Source: Chromera velia (Eukaryota > Sar > Chromeraceae). Taken from it: DNA of 16,119 bases. The position numbers were made by a program, and so were the translations under genes. The stretch spans positions 1 through 16,119 of the forward strand of contig JAHBMJ010002695.1 in assembly GCA_018398765.1 (NCBI GenBank). The letters are read 5' to 3'. The notes under the pieces were generated by a model that was given only the letters and a program-made list of their open reading frames with translations, made no database searches and had not been told where the DNA came from. This document shows positions 8,801 to 16,119 of this stretch, one piece after another; position 1 is the first letter of the stretch, and every line of letters begins with the position of its first letter.

Positions 8801-11800
8801 CTCCGCGTTTCTTTCTGTCACTTGTGATTTTTTCGTTGTCAGGCAGACGCTTGTGTGCGCAGACTGAGCGAGTAGCTCGTTGTGTCCTCCTGCCCTCTTG
8901 TGCTTGATTTCGTGTTCTTTGTCCCCTCTCTTTGTCCTTCCTTCCGTGTTTCTGTTCCTTGGGCCCACAGGGCAATGAGGGGGCAGTCTTGTTCGTTCGT
9001 TCTGTTGGTTCGTTCTTCCGTCGATGTGCGCTGATTCTGCGTGAAAGTTGTAGGGTATTCCCTCTTTGTTGTGATCGTTCGATTCATTCTAATCTTCTCT
9101 CTTTCTTTCTCTCTCTCTGTCGGTCAAAAAACCATTTTGCAGCAACTCTTCAGAGCGCACTTGCGGTCGGAGCTGCACCTGAAGAGAGAAGCCGAAAGGG
9201 ACAGGGAGGGCAACAAAGAAAAAGAGACGGCGGAGAGGGCTGGCGGGGTTTCGAAGAAGAAAAAGAAAACAAATGCCATCAAAGTGGTAAGCCAGCCATG
9301 CGTCAGTCGGTTAATTCTCACTCACTCACTCACTCACTCACTCACTCACTCAAACAGGCAATCAGAGAAAAGAAAAGACAGAGAGACCAGGGAGGGAGGT
9401 AAGCCTTCTTCTTCTGCTTCTGCTTCCTGTTCTCTCTCGTTCGTGTCTTTTCTCCTCTCCTCTCTCTCCTCTCGTCTCGCCTCCCTTCCTCCCTCCCATA
9501 TTCTTTCACCCCATGCATCCGCCTGTCGACTCGAGAATGAATGTCTGTCAGTCACCACACGGCCGGGGCCTTTTGTTCTTTTCTTTCGACTCAAATGGCC
9601 TTTCTCTCCTTGTCTTTCTGTCAACAGGCACTGTGCTTTCTTTCTTCCTCCTTCCCTCTGTCTGTGCCTCCCTTCTTGCCTCTTTGCAGGTGCTCTTTCT
9701 CCTCGACCCTACAGCTCATCACTCCCTCTCCCTTCCCTTCCGAGAGCTCTGTGCTTCATCTGGAGGCAGACCTAGTCGGCGGGGAGCTCCCCTTAGCCTC
9801 CTCTTCTCCCACCAGGCCCTCCCTCTCGACCCCTCTACTGGACTCGCGGACCTGGATGCCCTTTCTGGGAGGTTGGAGGCAGTGAGGAAGTTGGAGAAGG
9901 AGGGGGGAAGGCTGTCTATCCTGCCGGTGTGTGTGCTCTCTGCAGCCTCTAACGTCACGGGGCTCTGCCTGGACTTTCACGAGGCTGCCGAGCGGGCTCA
10001 TGCGAAAGGGGCAGTGGCGGTTTTTGACTTCGCCTCCTGGGCAGGACACGGAAGAATCGACCTGAACCCTCCGGAGAGACCCCAGGCGGCGGTACGTGGG
10101 CTTGTGCGTGTCTGTATGTGTGTGTGTTGCTGCCTCTCGCTGCCTTCTTCCTTTTTCGTCATTCCAGCGCTCCCTCTTTTCTCCCGACAGAAAGAAAAAA
10201 TCTGAGCGGAGTGCAGAGATTGTCCCTCACACAATTGACAGAAAGAAAGAAAACAGATCGGGTGAGTCTGCCTCACAGCAACATCCCAAGGGAGAGAGCG
10301 AGGAATGGAGTAAATTTGCATGCAGGTGGACACTCAACTACATGCGGGTTTTGTAAAGAAGAGTGAGTCATCTCGAGGCGTCAAGAGTCGCAAAAAGTCT
10401 CTTCGCCTCTTCTCTTCTTTTCTCTTCTTTTCTGATGCCCCGGCCCCTGCAGGCCGATGCCGCATTCCTGTCTCCCCACAAGTTTCTTGGAGGGCCGGGG
10501 TCTGCTGGCGTCCTGGTGATGAAGAAGAAACTGATGAGCAGCACTGCGCCACCTGCAGTTGCGGGGGGCGGCACAGTCTTCTTCGTTTCTGAGGGCGGGC
10601 ATTCTTACATTCGAAATTTGGAGGAGAGGGAGGAGGCTGGGACGCCTGACGTGCCCGCAGCTGCACGTGCAGGCCTAGTGTTCCGTCTCCACAACGGCCT
10701 CGAGAGGGAAGCGGTGGGTGGATGCAGTCACTCACGTGATCCTCTTCTGATCTATGGGAGGAACATTTCTTTCTTTGGTCTGACATTTGGATGGAAGGAA
10801 CACACGGACGCATGCATGCATACGATGTGAGGGGAAGCTTGAATCCTCGAACTCTCTCTCTCTCTCTCTCTTTGTGTGTGTGTGTGTGTGTGTGTGTTTA
10901 TCACGCTCTACTTGTCCTCTTCTTTGTCATTCCTTGACATGATGCATTTTTTCCCACTCCGACTTTTCTAATCTGTCTCTCAGATTTTCGCACATGTGCG
11001 CGCCTGGCTGTTTCTCCCTTTCTCTTCGCTTGGACTGCTGTGCAGGTGAGCGCGCGTGAGGAAAAATTGTTCCGCTTGATGACGGAGGGGTGGGCTGACG
11101 ACCCTCGTATTTGTGTGTTGGGTTCTTTCCCTTCTGTTTGGCCGCCTGAAAAGAGGACAAACGAAGAGGGAAAAAACAACGGGACCGGCATAGTTTCTTT
11201 CATGGTGTCCTGGGAGAAGCCTCAGGATGGTGCTTCCGCTTCTTCCGGGAAGACGAGAGAGGAAACTTCAAAAAGAACAAAAGCCCCCCTGTTTCTCCAT
11301 TACCACTTCGTAGTGGCCCTCTTGAACGATCTCTTTGGAATCCAGGTGTGTGTGTGTGTGTGTGTGTGTGTTGTCGCGTTGGTGTCTTTTTCTCTCCTCT
11401 CTGGTTCACTTCGAGGTTCCCGAGTTATCTTTTTTTGTGGTTAGAATTAAGGTCGATCAGTGCTCTCAGCTGCCTTCCTTTCTGTGTGTGTCTGTCTGCG
11501 TGTACATGTCGTGCCGTGCAGTGCCATTCAGTCAGGCCGAGTTCAAGGGTGCGTGAGGGAAGAGCTAGGAAGAACGCCGCCTCCCTCGCTTCCCCCCAGC
11601 CCTCCCAGACGGCCCCCTCGTCCTCTTTTTGCGTATTTGTTTTTGTTTGTTCTTCCTCTGGTGGTCTCTCTCTTTCCGTGCATCGTGCAGGCTAGGGGAG
11701 GCTGTGCGTGTGCAGGCCCCTACGGCCAGTGGCTGCTCGGCATAGGGCCAGAGATGAGTGCCTCGTTTGAGGAGATGCTGGAGTCAACAGGACAGGTAGG

Positions 11801-13970
11801 TCAGCATGCATGCATGCAGAGAGACCGACAGAGTCACTATTTCTGCATCGAAGATTCATCCGGAAAGCCTGATCGGAAGGGAGAAAAGAAAGAAGGAAGG
11901 AAGGAAAGATTCCAAAAAGCAAAACGCTCGCAAGATTAGACGGTCGTTCTCCTAGCTGTTTGACTGAATTGATCGTCGACGCAAGGACGAGAAGGAAGGA
12001 AGCTCTTCCTCCCGCCAGTCTTTCTCTCGTTTCTTCTCACATACGTTGCTTGACTTGCTCCTCATTATCTCATTTTCCTGCTTCTTTGCTCTCTTGCTCA
12101 CCTGTCCTTTCCTCTTCCTTCCTTCAGGAAGTGCTGCGTCCCGGCTTTGTGCGCCTGGGGGTTCATTTCTCCATGAGTGAGGAGGAGACTCGGGAGATCA
12201 ACAAAGCGGTGCTCTTCGTGGCGGAACACGGATGGAGGTTTTTGCCTCACTACACTTTCGTTACAGGTAGGTGGGGTAACGGTCTGTCTGTCTGCCTACC
12301 CTTTTCGGCCTTTGCGTCTGACAGAGGCAAAACGGGAGTGGGTCGAGAGACAAAGAGAGCACGCAGAGCTGCATCGATCAGATTACCTCTAATGGCAAGC
12401 TGTTTCATCCACCTTGGAGGGTGTGGTTCTCTTCCTTTCTTCACTCTTTCTTCCTGCCTGTTGATGCCTTGAGAATTAAGAGAGGCGAAAAAAAATCCTC
12501 CACCCCCCATCGATCGCTGTGAGGGGATGAAGATGATGATCTCTGCTCTGCTTCTCTCTCTGTTTGGCCTCGTGTTTTTTGACCGGGTTGTTTTTTTTTG
12601 CCTCTTGGTTTATTGAGGCGTTGCACTTCTGTCTGTGTCCGTATCTATTCAGAGACGGCAGAATGCAAGCATTCCCTTTTGGTTGGCTCTCCGTGTGCGT
12701 GTATGTGCAGAGACGGGAGAATGGAAGCACAGGCACTACAAACCCGAGACGGAAAGAGCCTGGCTGTCTGACCTTCCTGTCTCAGGAACACCCCTGGAGG
12801 CCCCCTTCCCACCGCTGGGGGGCACTCCAGGAGACGGGAGTGGACCCAAGCATGCGACAGTAGATGAGGCAAAGACGGTTCTCGAGTCTCTGTACGGAGA
12901 CGGACAGGCAATGCAGCTCTTGAAATCACCCCGGATGCCCCCTCTGCCGTCAGAAATATCCGATCTCATGTGGTTCGTCACCCCTGCAGATGCCGCGGTT
13001 TCGCTTTTAGCCGGGCGGCCCTCCTCTGCATCTGTGCGATCACTGACGGGGAGAGAGATTCTGAGTGCGACCCCCAGGCCAGCACCGTGGGAGGCATTGA
13101 TTCCCTTCCCAGGCAGTGGCACAAAAGCGGTCTCACAGGAGCGCTGTGGGTGCTTTCGTGTGCGCAACTTTAGTGAGGCGGCTTCTGTCGGGGGTGATCC
13201 ATCCGATTTGCTGGCAGGGCTGTCAGGGTCCCCCTTTTCGGAGTTTGAGGAGGAGATGCGGGAGGTGGTGCGGGTCGCCTCTGCGGTTGCTGTGGAGGTG
13301 GACCGCGGTCTGATGACGCCCTCGCCCCCCGTGTCTCAGAGAGAATCTGCACAGGGGTCGTCGAGTGAAGTGGCCGCGCAGCTTCGAGGAGGAGTTGGGC
13401 AGAAGAGGGAACGGGAGGAGATTGAGGAAAACGAGAAGGGGCGTGGAGCGACAGAGGAGGGAGGAAGCAAAAAGGGGGGAACCGAAACAGTGCCCCCCCC
13501 GGAAAGCAAAAAAGCGAAAAGGGCAAAAGACGGAAAAGGACCCGAAGTGCCAAAGTCTCTCAGAAGAACGGTCAGCAGCCTGTCTGTCTGTAGAAGAGTT
13601 TTAGAGGAAAAAGTTCCCCCCCCGACGTTCTCTCATGCGTGTCTAATACTTCAACTTCTGCAGCCCCTCTAGTCGGTCGGATGTTTTCATCCTTCGTTAC
13701 ACAACCCAGACATGAATTATTGTAGCTCGGCTGCCCTGTTTTCTCCCCATCTGTCCATCTATGCACATGCAATTCCTTCATCTTCGTTCCTGTTCTTCCT
13801 CGGACTTTTGTACATTGAAAAGCCGCCATTTTCTTTCTGTGTCTGGTCCGTGCAGCTTTGTGCCGTTTTTAGCATGCAAGAACACAGACACAGAGATATA
13901 GAGACGCAGAGACACAGAGACACGCACAAACACAGAGACACACGTACACAAACACACACACGCACGAACG

Positions 13971-14038
<68 letters not shown>

Positions 14039-15660
14039 CCAATGCGCGAATGCACACACACAATGATCTGGAAAACTTCTTCAGATGTCTCCCCCCCCTC
14101 ATTCCTTGCACTCTTCTTTCTTCAGGTCGGGAACGCCATCAAGGAGTTCGACATGATCAGGGAGGGCGACAAAATCCTGGTGGGACTTTCCGGGGGCAAA
14201 GACTCCCTGACCTTGCTCCACTGTCTCAGAGGTAGGCAGGAAGGCAGGCACGGGCTTTTGTCTTTCGTACCTTCGCTCCTTCCAGTCTCTCTCTGCATGC
14301 GTCACCGCCTTCCTTTCTTCGCTTCTCTTCCCTCTTTCGTATGCTGTCCTGTTGAAAGGGGATTCTCGCAATAACTTGTTGTCTCCCTGTCTCTCCCGCT
14401 CTGTTCTCGAAAGGTCTTCCCCACTCTTCCGCTTCTCTGTGTCCCCCCCCGTCTCTTTTCCCCCCTCCTCGTCTTGCAAGCTTACGGAGAATTCCATTCT
14501 GACTCGGCCCAGTGCATGGTTGTCTCTCTGGTGTTCTGCACTGCCGTTTTTTTTCTCATCTCTTGTCAAGTCTTCGGCGGGGGATCTTTTAATTCTGTAT
14601 GCAGAGCTGCAAAAGCGGGCTCCTGTGAAGTTCTCAGTTGCTGCAGGTGCGCTGTCGTGTTTTCCTCTTCCTTTCTTCTTTTTGTTTCCCTCGTATCTGC
14701 GTGGGTCTGTATTCGCTTCCGGAGCTGGCAGCTGTTTTCCTTGGCCTCTTCACACAGAGTAGACGGAAAGCCGGATTCTCTGTCCCTTCCCCCTGCTACC
14801 CTTTTTGTGAGAAATAATCTCTCCCTGAAAACTCATTGATTGACTGAGTGCAGCCACGGTGGACCCCCAGACTCCCGAGTACAATCCTCGGCCTCTGATC
14901 AGGTCTGTGAAGGCACTGTGGGGTGGGAAGCCTTCTGCTTTCTTTTTGTCTTGTCTATCTGTCTGTATCTGCTGAGAAGGATAAATTCAAGGGCCCGTTT
15001 GGATGGGTGGATGGATGGATGGATGATGGATGGGTGGGTGGATGGATGGATGGGTGGACGTATGGATAACGCCGAGATGAATTGGCTACTCATCCTCATC
15101 GCAACAAAGAGAGAAAGCATGCAGGACAGACTGGAGAGACTCGCGTGTCAATATCATTAAAACGGATGAAGAAGTTTCATACTGCGCACGTCTCCACTCT
15201 CTCTGACTTTTTTGGCGGACGAGTCCACAACTTTTTTCTTTTGCTCCTGCATTCCTGAAGGAAAACTTTCAGTTCATTCCTTGTATGCAGTTATTGCGAG
15301 TCTCTCGGCGTGCCGTACCACTTCCTTTCTTATCCCCTCATTGAGATGGCAAAGACACGACTGCAAGGAACGTCAATCTGCGCTTTCTGCTCGAGAATGA
15401 AGAGGGGAATGCTGTACAGCTGTATGAGGAAGGTCAGGGAGGACCTGCAGGGGGAATTAAGCAGAGAAGGAGGGGGGGGACGCTTGGCGGGTCTGCAGGG
15501 ACCGAGGCATGTAGACAGATATGAAGGCCTAAAGGCAAATGACTACTTTCCTTGGAGTGGACTTTCTCTGTTGCGGTTCGTCTGTTTCCTTTTCCTTTCC
15601 AAGAAGGCACCTGAAAGAAAACCGTCGGCTGGCGGAGAGAAGCCTGGGCCTCTCTGTACG

Positions 15661-15699
<39 letters not shown>

Positions 15700-15927
15700 G
15701 TCTCTCTGTCTTTCTGTCTGTCTGTCTGTTCAGTTTGGGTACTCGGTGCTCGCCCTCGGGCAGCACTTGGATGACGTTGCGGAGTCGTTCGTGATGTCTG
15801 CCTTCCATAACGGGCAGCTGAACACAATGAAGGTCAGTGGGAAATTTAAACGGGGAGGGAGGGCGGAGGGGGAAAAGGAATGGTGAGCTGTGAGGACATT
15901 CAATAATAGCCTCCCTCCCTTCTGTGC

Positions 15928-15963
<36 letters not shown>

Positions 15964-16116
15964 TTTGTCGCCGTGACTCTTTCTGCTTTGACACTACCGT
16001 GTCTCCCTCCTTGCTCTTCTTTCTATTGTCTTCTGCTGCGTGTCTCTCTGCGTGTAGGCCCACTACCGCATCGGGAAGGGCGATTTGAGGGTCTGTAGAC
16101 CGCTCATCTTCTGCAG
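5833..16116 (+). CDS. Fused cysteine desulfurase-like / TtcA-like PP-loop tRNA thiolase, 20 exons, 3' truncated
   Basis: Predicted exons: 5833-5989, 6094-6173, 6737-6811, 7355-7429, 8081-8150, 8588-8709, 9143-9286, 9366-9398 (least sure), 9690-10091, 10453-10713, 11046-11345, 11691-11795, 12128-12266, 12711-13570, 14126-14231, 14605-14646, 14854-14902, 15291-15432, 15734-15832, 16058-16116. Every junction keeps phase, giving about 1106 residues. The start ATG has A at -3 and G at +4, and an in-frame TGA lies 9 bases upstream. Residues 1 to about 700 match the class V aminotransferase family, group II desulfurase type; a charged linker follows; from about 938 the protein matches TtcA. By family knowledge, the first domain takes sulfur from cysteine with PLP, and TtcA adenylates and thiolates cytidine 32 of tRNA. 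I infer that both steps occur in one protein. No signal peptide is seen; basic tracts suggest cytosol or nucleus. The gene continues past the window. Confidence 0.85.
6174..6257. repeat. TCAG/TCGG microsatellite at the start of intron 2
   Basis: The intron opens with GTCGGTCGGTCAG and continues as GTCA/GTCG tetranucleotides for about 80 bases, so many GTCAGT and GTCGGT words identical to donor sites follow the true donor. Confidence 0.9.
6415..6457. repeat. GAGAGG/GA purine microsatellite in intron 2
   Basis: Imperfect GAGAGGGA units grading into pure GA. Confidence 0.85.
7460..7971. repeat. Ten-copy 51-bp tandem repeat (minisatellite) in intron 4
   Basis: Ten head-to-tail units of 51 bp (17 codons), nearly identical. 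Units 6 and 8 share a C-to-T change (GAAGTGATC), and the last two are altered at their ends. Each unit contains a pyrimidine tract ending in CTTCCTTCAG and a second CTGCAG. The unit is free of stops in at least two plus frames and one minus frame, which creates long artefact ORFs. An undetermined base (N at 7915) lies inside, so the true copy number may differ from the assembly. Confidence 0.95.
8240..8278. repeat. GGTT/GGTC/GGTG tandem run in intron 5
   Basis: G- and T-rich tetranucleotide array with mixed GGTT, GGTC and GGGT units. Confidence 0.75.
8588..9286 (+). other. Exons 6-7: charged insertion with a U1/matrin-type C2H2 zinc finger
   Basis: Exon 6 (8588-8709) and exon 7 (9143-9286) encode residues 153-241, lying between the phosphate loop and the HH motif of the aminotransferase. 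After an acidic, then Lys/Gly-rich stretch comes [12 protein letters not shown] at the end of exon 6. Exon 7 opens with [16 protein letters not shown]. Joined at phase 0, these give C183-x2-C186-x12-H199-x5-H205, exactly the spacing of U1/matrin-type zinc fingers, also seen in Rei1 and Vms1/ANKZF1. A basic tract (K231-K235) follows. Such fingers often bind RNA or ribosome-related partners, so a tRNA-binding role is plausible but inferred. The motif appearing only across this junction also supports the splice. Confidence 0.72.
8757..8776. repeat. AAGG microsatellite in intron 6
   Basis: Five or so GGAA units, ending in AAAG. Confidence 0.75.
9317..9352. repeat. ACTC tetranucleotide microsatellite in intron 7
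   Basis: Eight or more CTCA units running directly into the candidate acceptors of exon 8; it may supply the pyrimidine-containing region before the CAG. Confidence 0.85.
9366..9398 (+). other. Exon 8: 33-base microexon with competing acceptors
   Basis: The donor GTAAGC at 9399 is clear, but there are two CAG acceptors 8 bases apart, ending at 9357 and 9365. Only the second gives a 33-base exon (11 codons, ending in ERPGRE) that joins exon 9 in phase 0. The first gives 41 bases and shifts the frame. Skipping the exon altogether also keeps the frame, since exon 7 ends and exon 9 starts in phase 0. It is therefore the weakest exon of the model. Confidence 0.45.
9690..11345 (+). other. Exons 9-11: PLP-binding core of the desulfurase-like domain
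   Basis: Exons 9690-10091, 10453-10713 and 11046-11345 encode about residues 253-573. Motifs in order: [20 protein letters not shown] (H262/H263, the histidine pair stacking near PLP); [10 protein letters not shown] (N340); [11 protein letters not shown] with D365, expected to contact the pyridine nitrogen; and [18 protein letters not shown] with K396, the Schiff-base lysine. A GGGTVFFV and [10 protein letters not shown] stretch follows, typical of the region after the lysine. Exon 11 carries GIVSFMV and [17 protein letters not shown], interrupted by about 25 polar residues not expected from the family. All key PLP residues are present, so the domain looks catalytically competent. Confidence 0.88.
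10853..10897. repeat. CT then GT compound microsatellite in intron 10
   Basis: About 20 bases of CT followed by about 25 bases of GT. Confidence 0.9.
11346..11371 (+). repeat. GT microsatellite that forms the donor of intron 11
   Basis: Exon 11 ends CTTTGGAATCCAG and the intron begins directly with thirteen GT units, so the 5' splice site is the first unit of the repeat. Confidence 0.9.
11691..12266 (+). other. Exons 12-13: candidate catalytic cysteine and C-terminal part of the desulfurase-like domain
   Basis: Exon 12 (11691-11795) encodes [18 protein letters not shown]. SufS-type desulfurases have R-x-G-H-H-C-A in this place, so C580 aligns with the persulfide-forming cysteine; C578 is a second nearby thiol. 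Exon 13 (12128-12266) encodes [19 protein letters not shown] and [13 protein letters not shown], the usual closing strands and helix where R-x-S/G-x-x-Y-like motifs occur. Exon 13 ends in phase 1 and joins exon 14 to read [11 protein letters not shown]. The alignment is by eye, so the cysteine assignment is an inference with good motif support. Confidence 0.78.
12650..12731 (+). promoter_or_regulatory. Duplicated 3' splice-site segment before exon 14
   Basis: CAGAGACGGCAGAATGCAAGC (from 12650) and CAGAGACGGGAGAATGGAAGC (from 12708) differ at only two positions and are 58 bases apart. Only the second (exon from 12711) keeps the frame and gives the family-like GETGEWKHR; the first shifts the frame and soon meets a TGA. 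Confidence 0.7.
12711..13570 (+). other. Exon 14: C-terminal tail of the desulfurase domain plus charged linker to the PP-loop domain
   Basis: This 860-base exon is the longest. It runs from [12 protein letters not shown] (about residue 655) through [12 protein letters not shown], then into a low-similarity region rich in Ser, Glu, Lys and Pro. [12 protein letters not shown] (919-930) resembles a nuclear localisation signal or a nucleic-acid-binding patch. The exon ends with PKSLRRT at a phase-0 GTCAGC donor. TtcA proteins normally begin with a similar basic helix just before the VxxAIxEFDMI segment encoded by exon 15, so the continuous ORF physically ties the desulfurase end to the TtcA start. 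Retention of intron 14 would add 33 codons and then a stop at 13670-13672. Confidence 0.8.
13879..14038. repeat. CA-rich compound microsatellite ending in GA, intron 14
   Basis: Imperfect ACAGAGAC units grade into pure CA and then into GA. It generates cysteine/valine-rich minus-strand frames with no meaning. Confidence 0.9.
14126..14902 (+). other. Exons 15-17: ATP-binding PP-loop of the TtcA-like domain
   Basis: Exon 15 (14126-14231) encodes [20 protein letters not shown] followed by [16 protein letters not shown]963-S968 is the SGGKDS PP-loop that binds the ATP pyrophosphate. Exon 16 (14605-14646) is a 42-base microexon reading [13 protein letters not shown], matching the second strand of TtcA. 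Exon 17 (14854-14902) reads [17 protein letters not shown], matching the TtcA segment before the helix with the first cysteine motif. Phases are 1, 1 and 2 and join cleanly. The best match is the TtcA group (2-thiocytidine 32) rather than CTU1/Ncs6, because of the [11 protein letters not shown] form and the downstream CxxC context. Confidence 0.88.
14999..15066. repeat. GGAT/GGGT microsatellite in intron 17
   Basis: About 65 bases of GGAT and GGGT units. Confidence 0.9.
15658..15730. repeat. CT then TCTG microsatellite before exon 19
   Basis: CT repeats grade into TCTG units and end in GTTCAG, so the microsatellite is also the polypyrimidine tract of the exon 19 acceptor. Confidence 0.85.
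15930..15960. repeat. CT microsatellite in intron 19
   Basis: About 15 CT units directly after a GTGCAG, upstream of the exon 20 TAG acceptor. Confidence 0.85.
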
Positions 16117-16119
16117 GTG

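Larger units (their letters stand above)
15291..16116 (+). other. Exons 18-20: cysteine motif and HLDD motif of the TtcA-like domain, cut by the window end
   Basis: Exon 18 (15291-15432) encodes [12 protein letters not shown] and [15 protein letters not shown], with C1037 and C1040 as the CxxC pair. In TtcA these plus a third cysteine hold a 4Fe-4S cluster. Exon 19 (15734-15832) encodes [20 protein letters not shown] and [10 protein letters not shown], both diagnostic of TtcA. Exon 20 (16058-16116) encodes [19 protein letters not shown] and ends at a donor GTG at 16117. The third cluster cysteine and the C-terminal part lie beyond the window. Exon 20 uses a TAG acceptor; the other exons use CAG. 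Confidence 0.88.

Noticed and set aside
7004-8968. Long minus-strand ORF of about 650 codons over introns 3-6
   Set aside because: Its centre is the translated 51-bp minisatellite read backwards ([10 protein letters not shown] repeats) with an N in the middle, the rest is low-complexity charged text, and it opposes well-supported plus-strand exons 5 and 6.
8821-8996. Possible extra exons after CAG at about 8842 or 8971
   Set aside because: They either meet a stop quickly or break the zinc-finger spacing that a direct exon 6 to exon 7 join gives exactly.
9041-9775. Continuous plus-strand ORF read straight through exons 7-9
   Set aside because: It crosses introns full of simple repeats and enters exon 9 in the wrong frame for the PLP-enzyme motifs, so splicing explains the region better.
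13759-14111. Cysteine/valine-rich minus-strand ORFs
   Set aside because: Pure translation of the CA and GA microsatellite in intron 14.
15434-16063. Minus-strand ORF of 209 codons over exons 19-20
   Set aside because: Built from CT microsatellites (RERERE text) opposite TtcA-coding exons.

Overview
This window is nuclear DNA from an intron-rich eukaryote, most likely a microbial alga or protist. Introns follow GT...AG rules, coding exons are short, and introns and spacers are full of simple repeats (GA, TCTG, TCAG, ACTC, CA/GT, GGAT). A chromerid or other alveolate/stramenopile would fit, but no lineage-diagnostic gene is present, so this is a guess. There are no prokaryotic operons, rRNA, tRNA genes, CRISPR arrays or viral genes that I can recognise.

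Layout. Bases 1-1134 hold simple repeats, a hairpin and no recognisable gene. Bases 1135-1563 (minus) hold a possible small secreted-protein ORF. Bases about 1745-2820 are a visibly AT-rich block with three small palindromes and no gene. Bases 2822-4907 (minus) hold a two-exon membrane-anchored glycosyltransferase with a DXD motif, resembling the GT34 (GMA12/MNN10) group. Bases 4908-5832 are the shared upstream region between two divergent genes and carry a 70-bp direct repeat. From 5833 to the right edge runs one large plus-strand gene, for which I could trace 20 exons and 19 introns. It is cut by the window end at a donor site (16117).

The large gene is the main result. Its spliced reading frame (about 1106 residues in the window) stays open through every junction. 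It encodes a class V aminotransferase / group II cysteine-desulfurase-like domain, with the PLP lysine in SPHKF and a candidate persulfide cysteine in [10 protein letters not shown] long charged linker follows, then a TtcA-type PP-loop ATPase with [17 protein letters not shown] and GQHLDD. In bacteria these are two separate proteins: the desulfurase supplies sulfur and TtcA thiolates cytidine 32 of tRNA. Here they appear fused, which suggests a one-polypeptide sulfur relay for tRNA thiolation. A U1/matrin-type C2H2 zinc finger (C-x2-C-x12-H-x5-H), split across an intron, sits inside the desulfurase domain and could help bind RNA.

Other points: all 19 donors of the large gene, and the glycosyltransferase donor, read GTNNG. 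Eight of the 19 have C at +3. Intron 4 contains ten copies of a 51-bp unit, each with a strong-looking 3' splice-site signal. Exon models come from reading frames and family motifs only; no transcript evidence was available.
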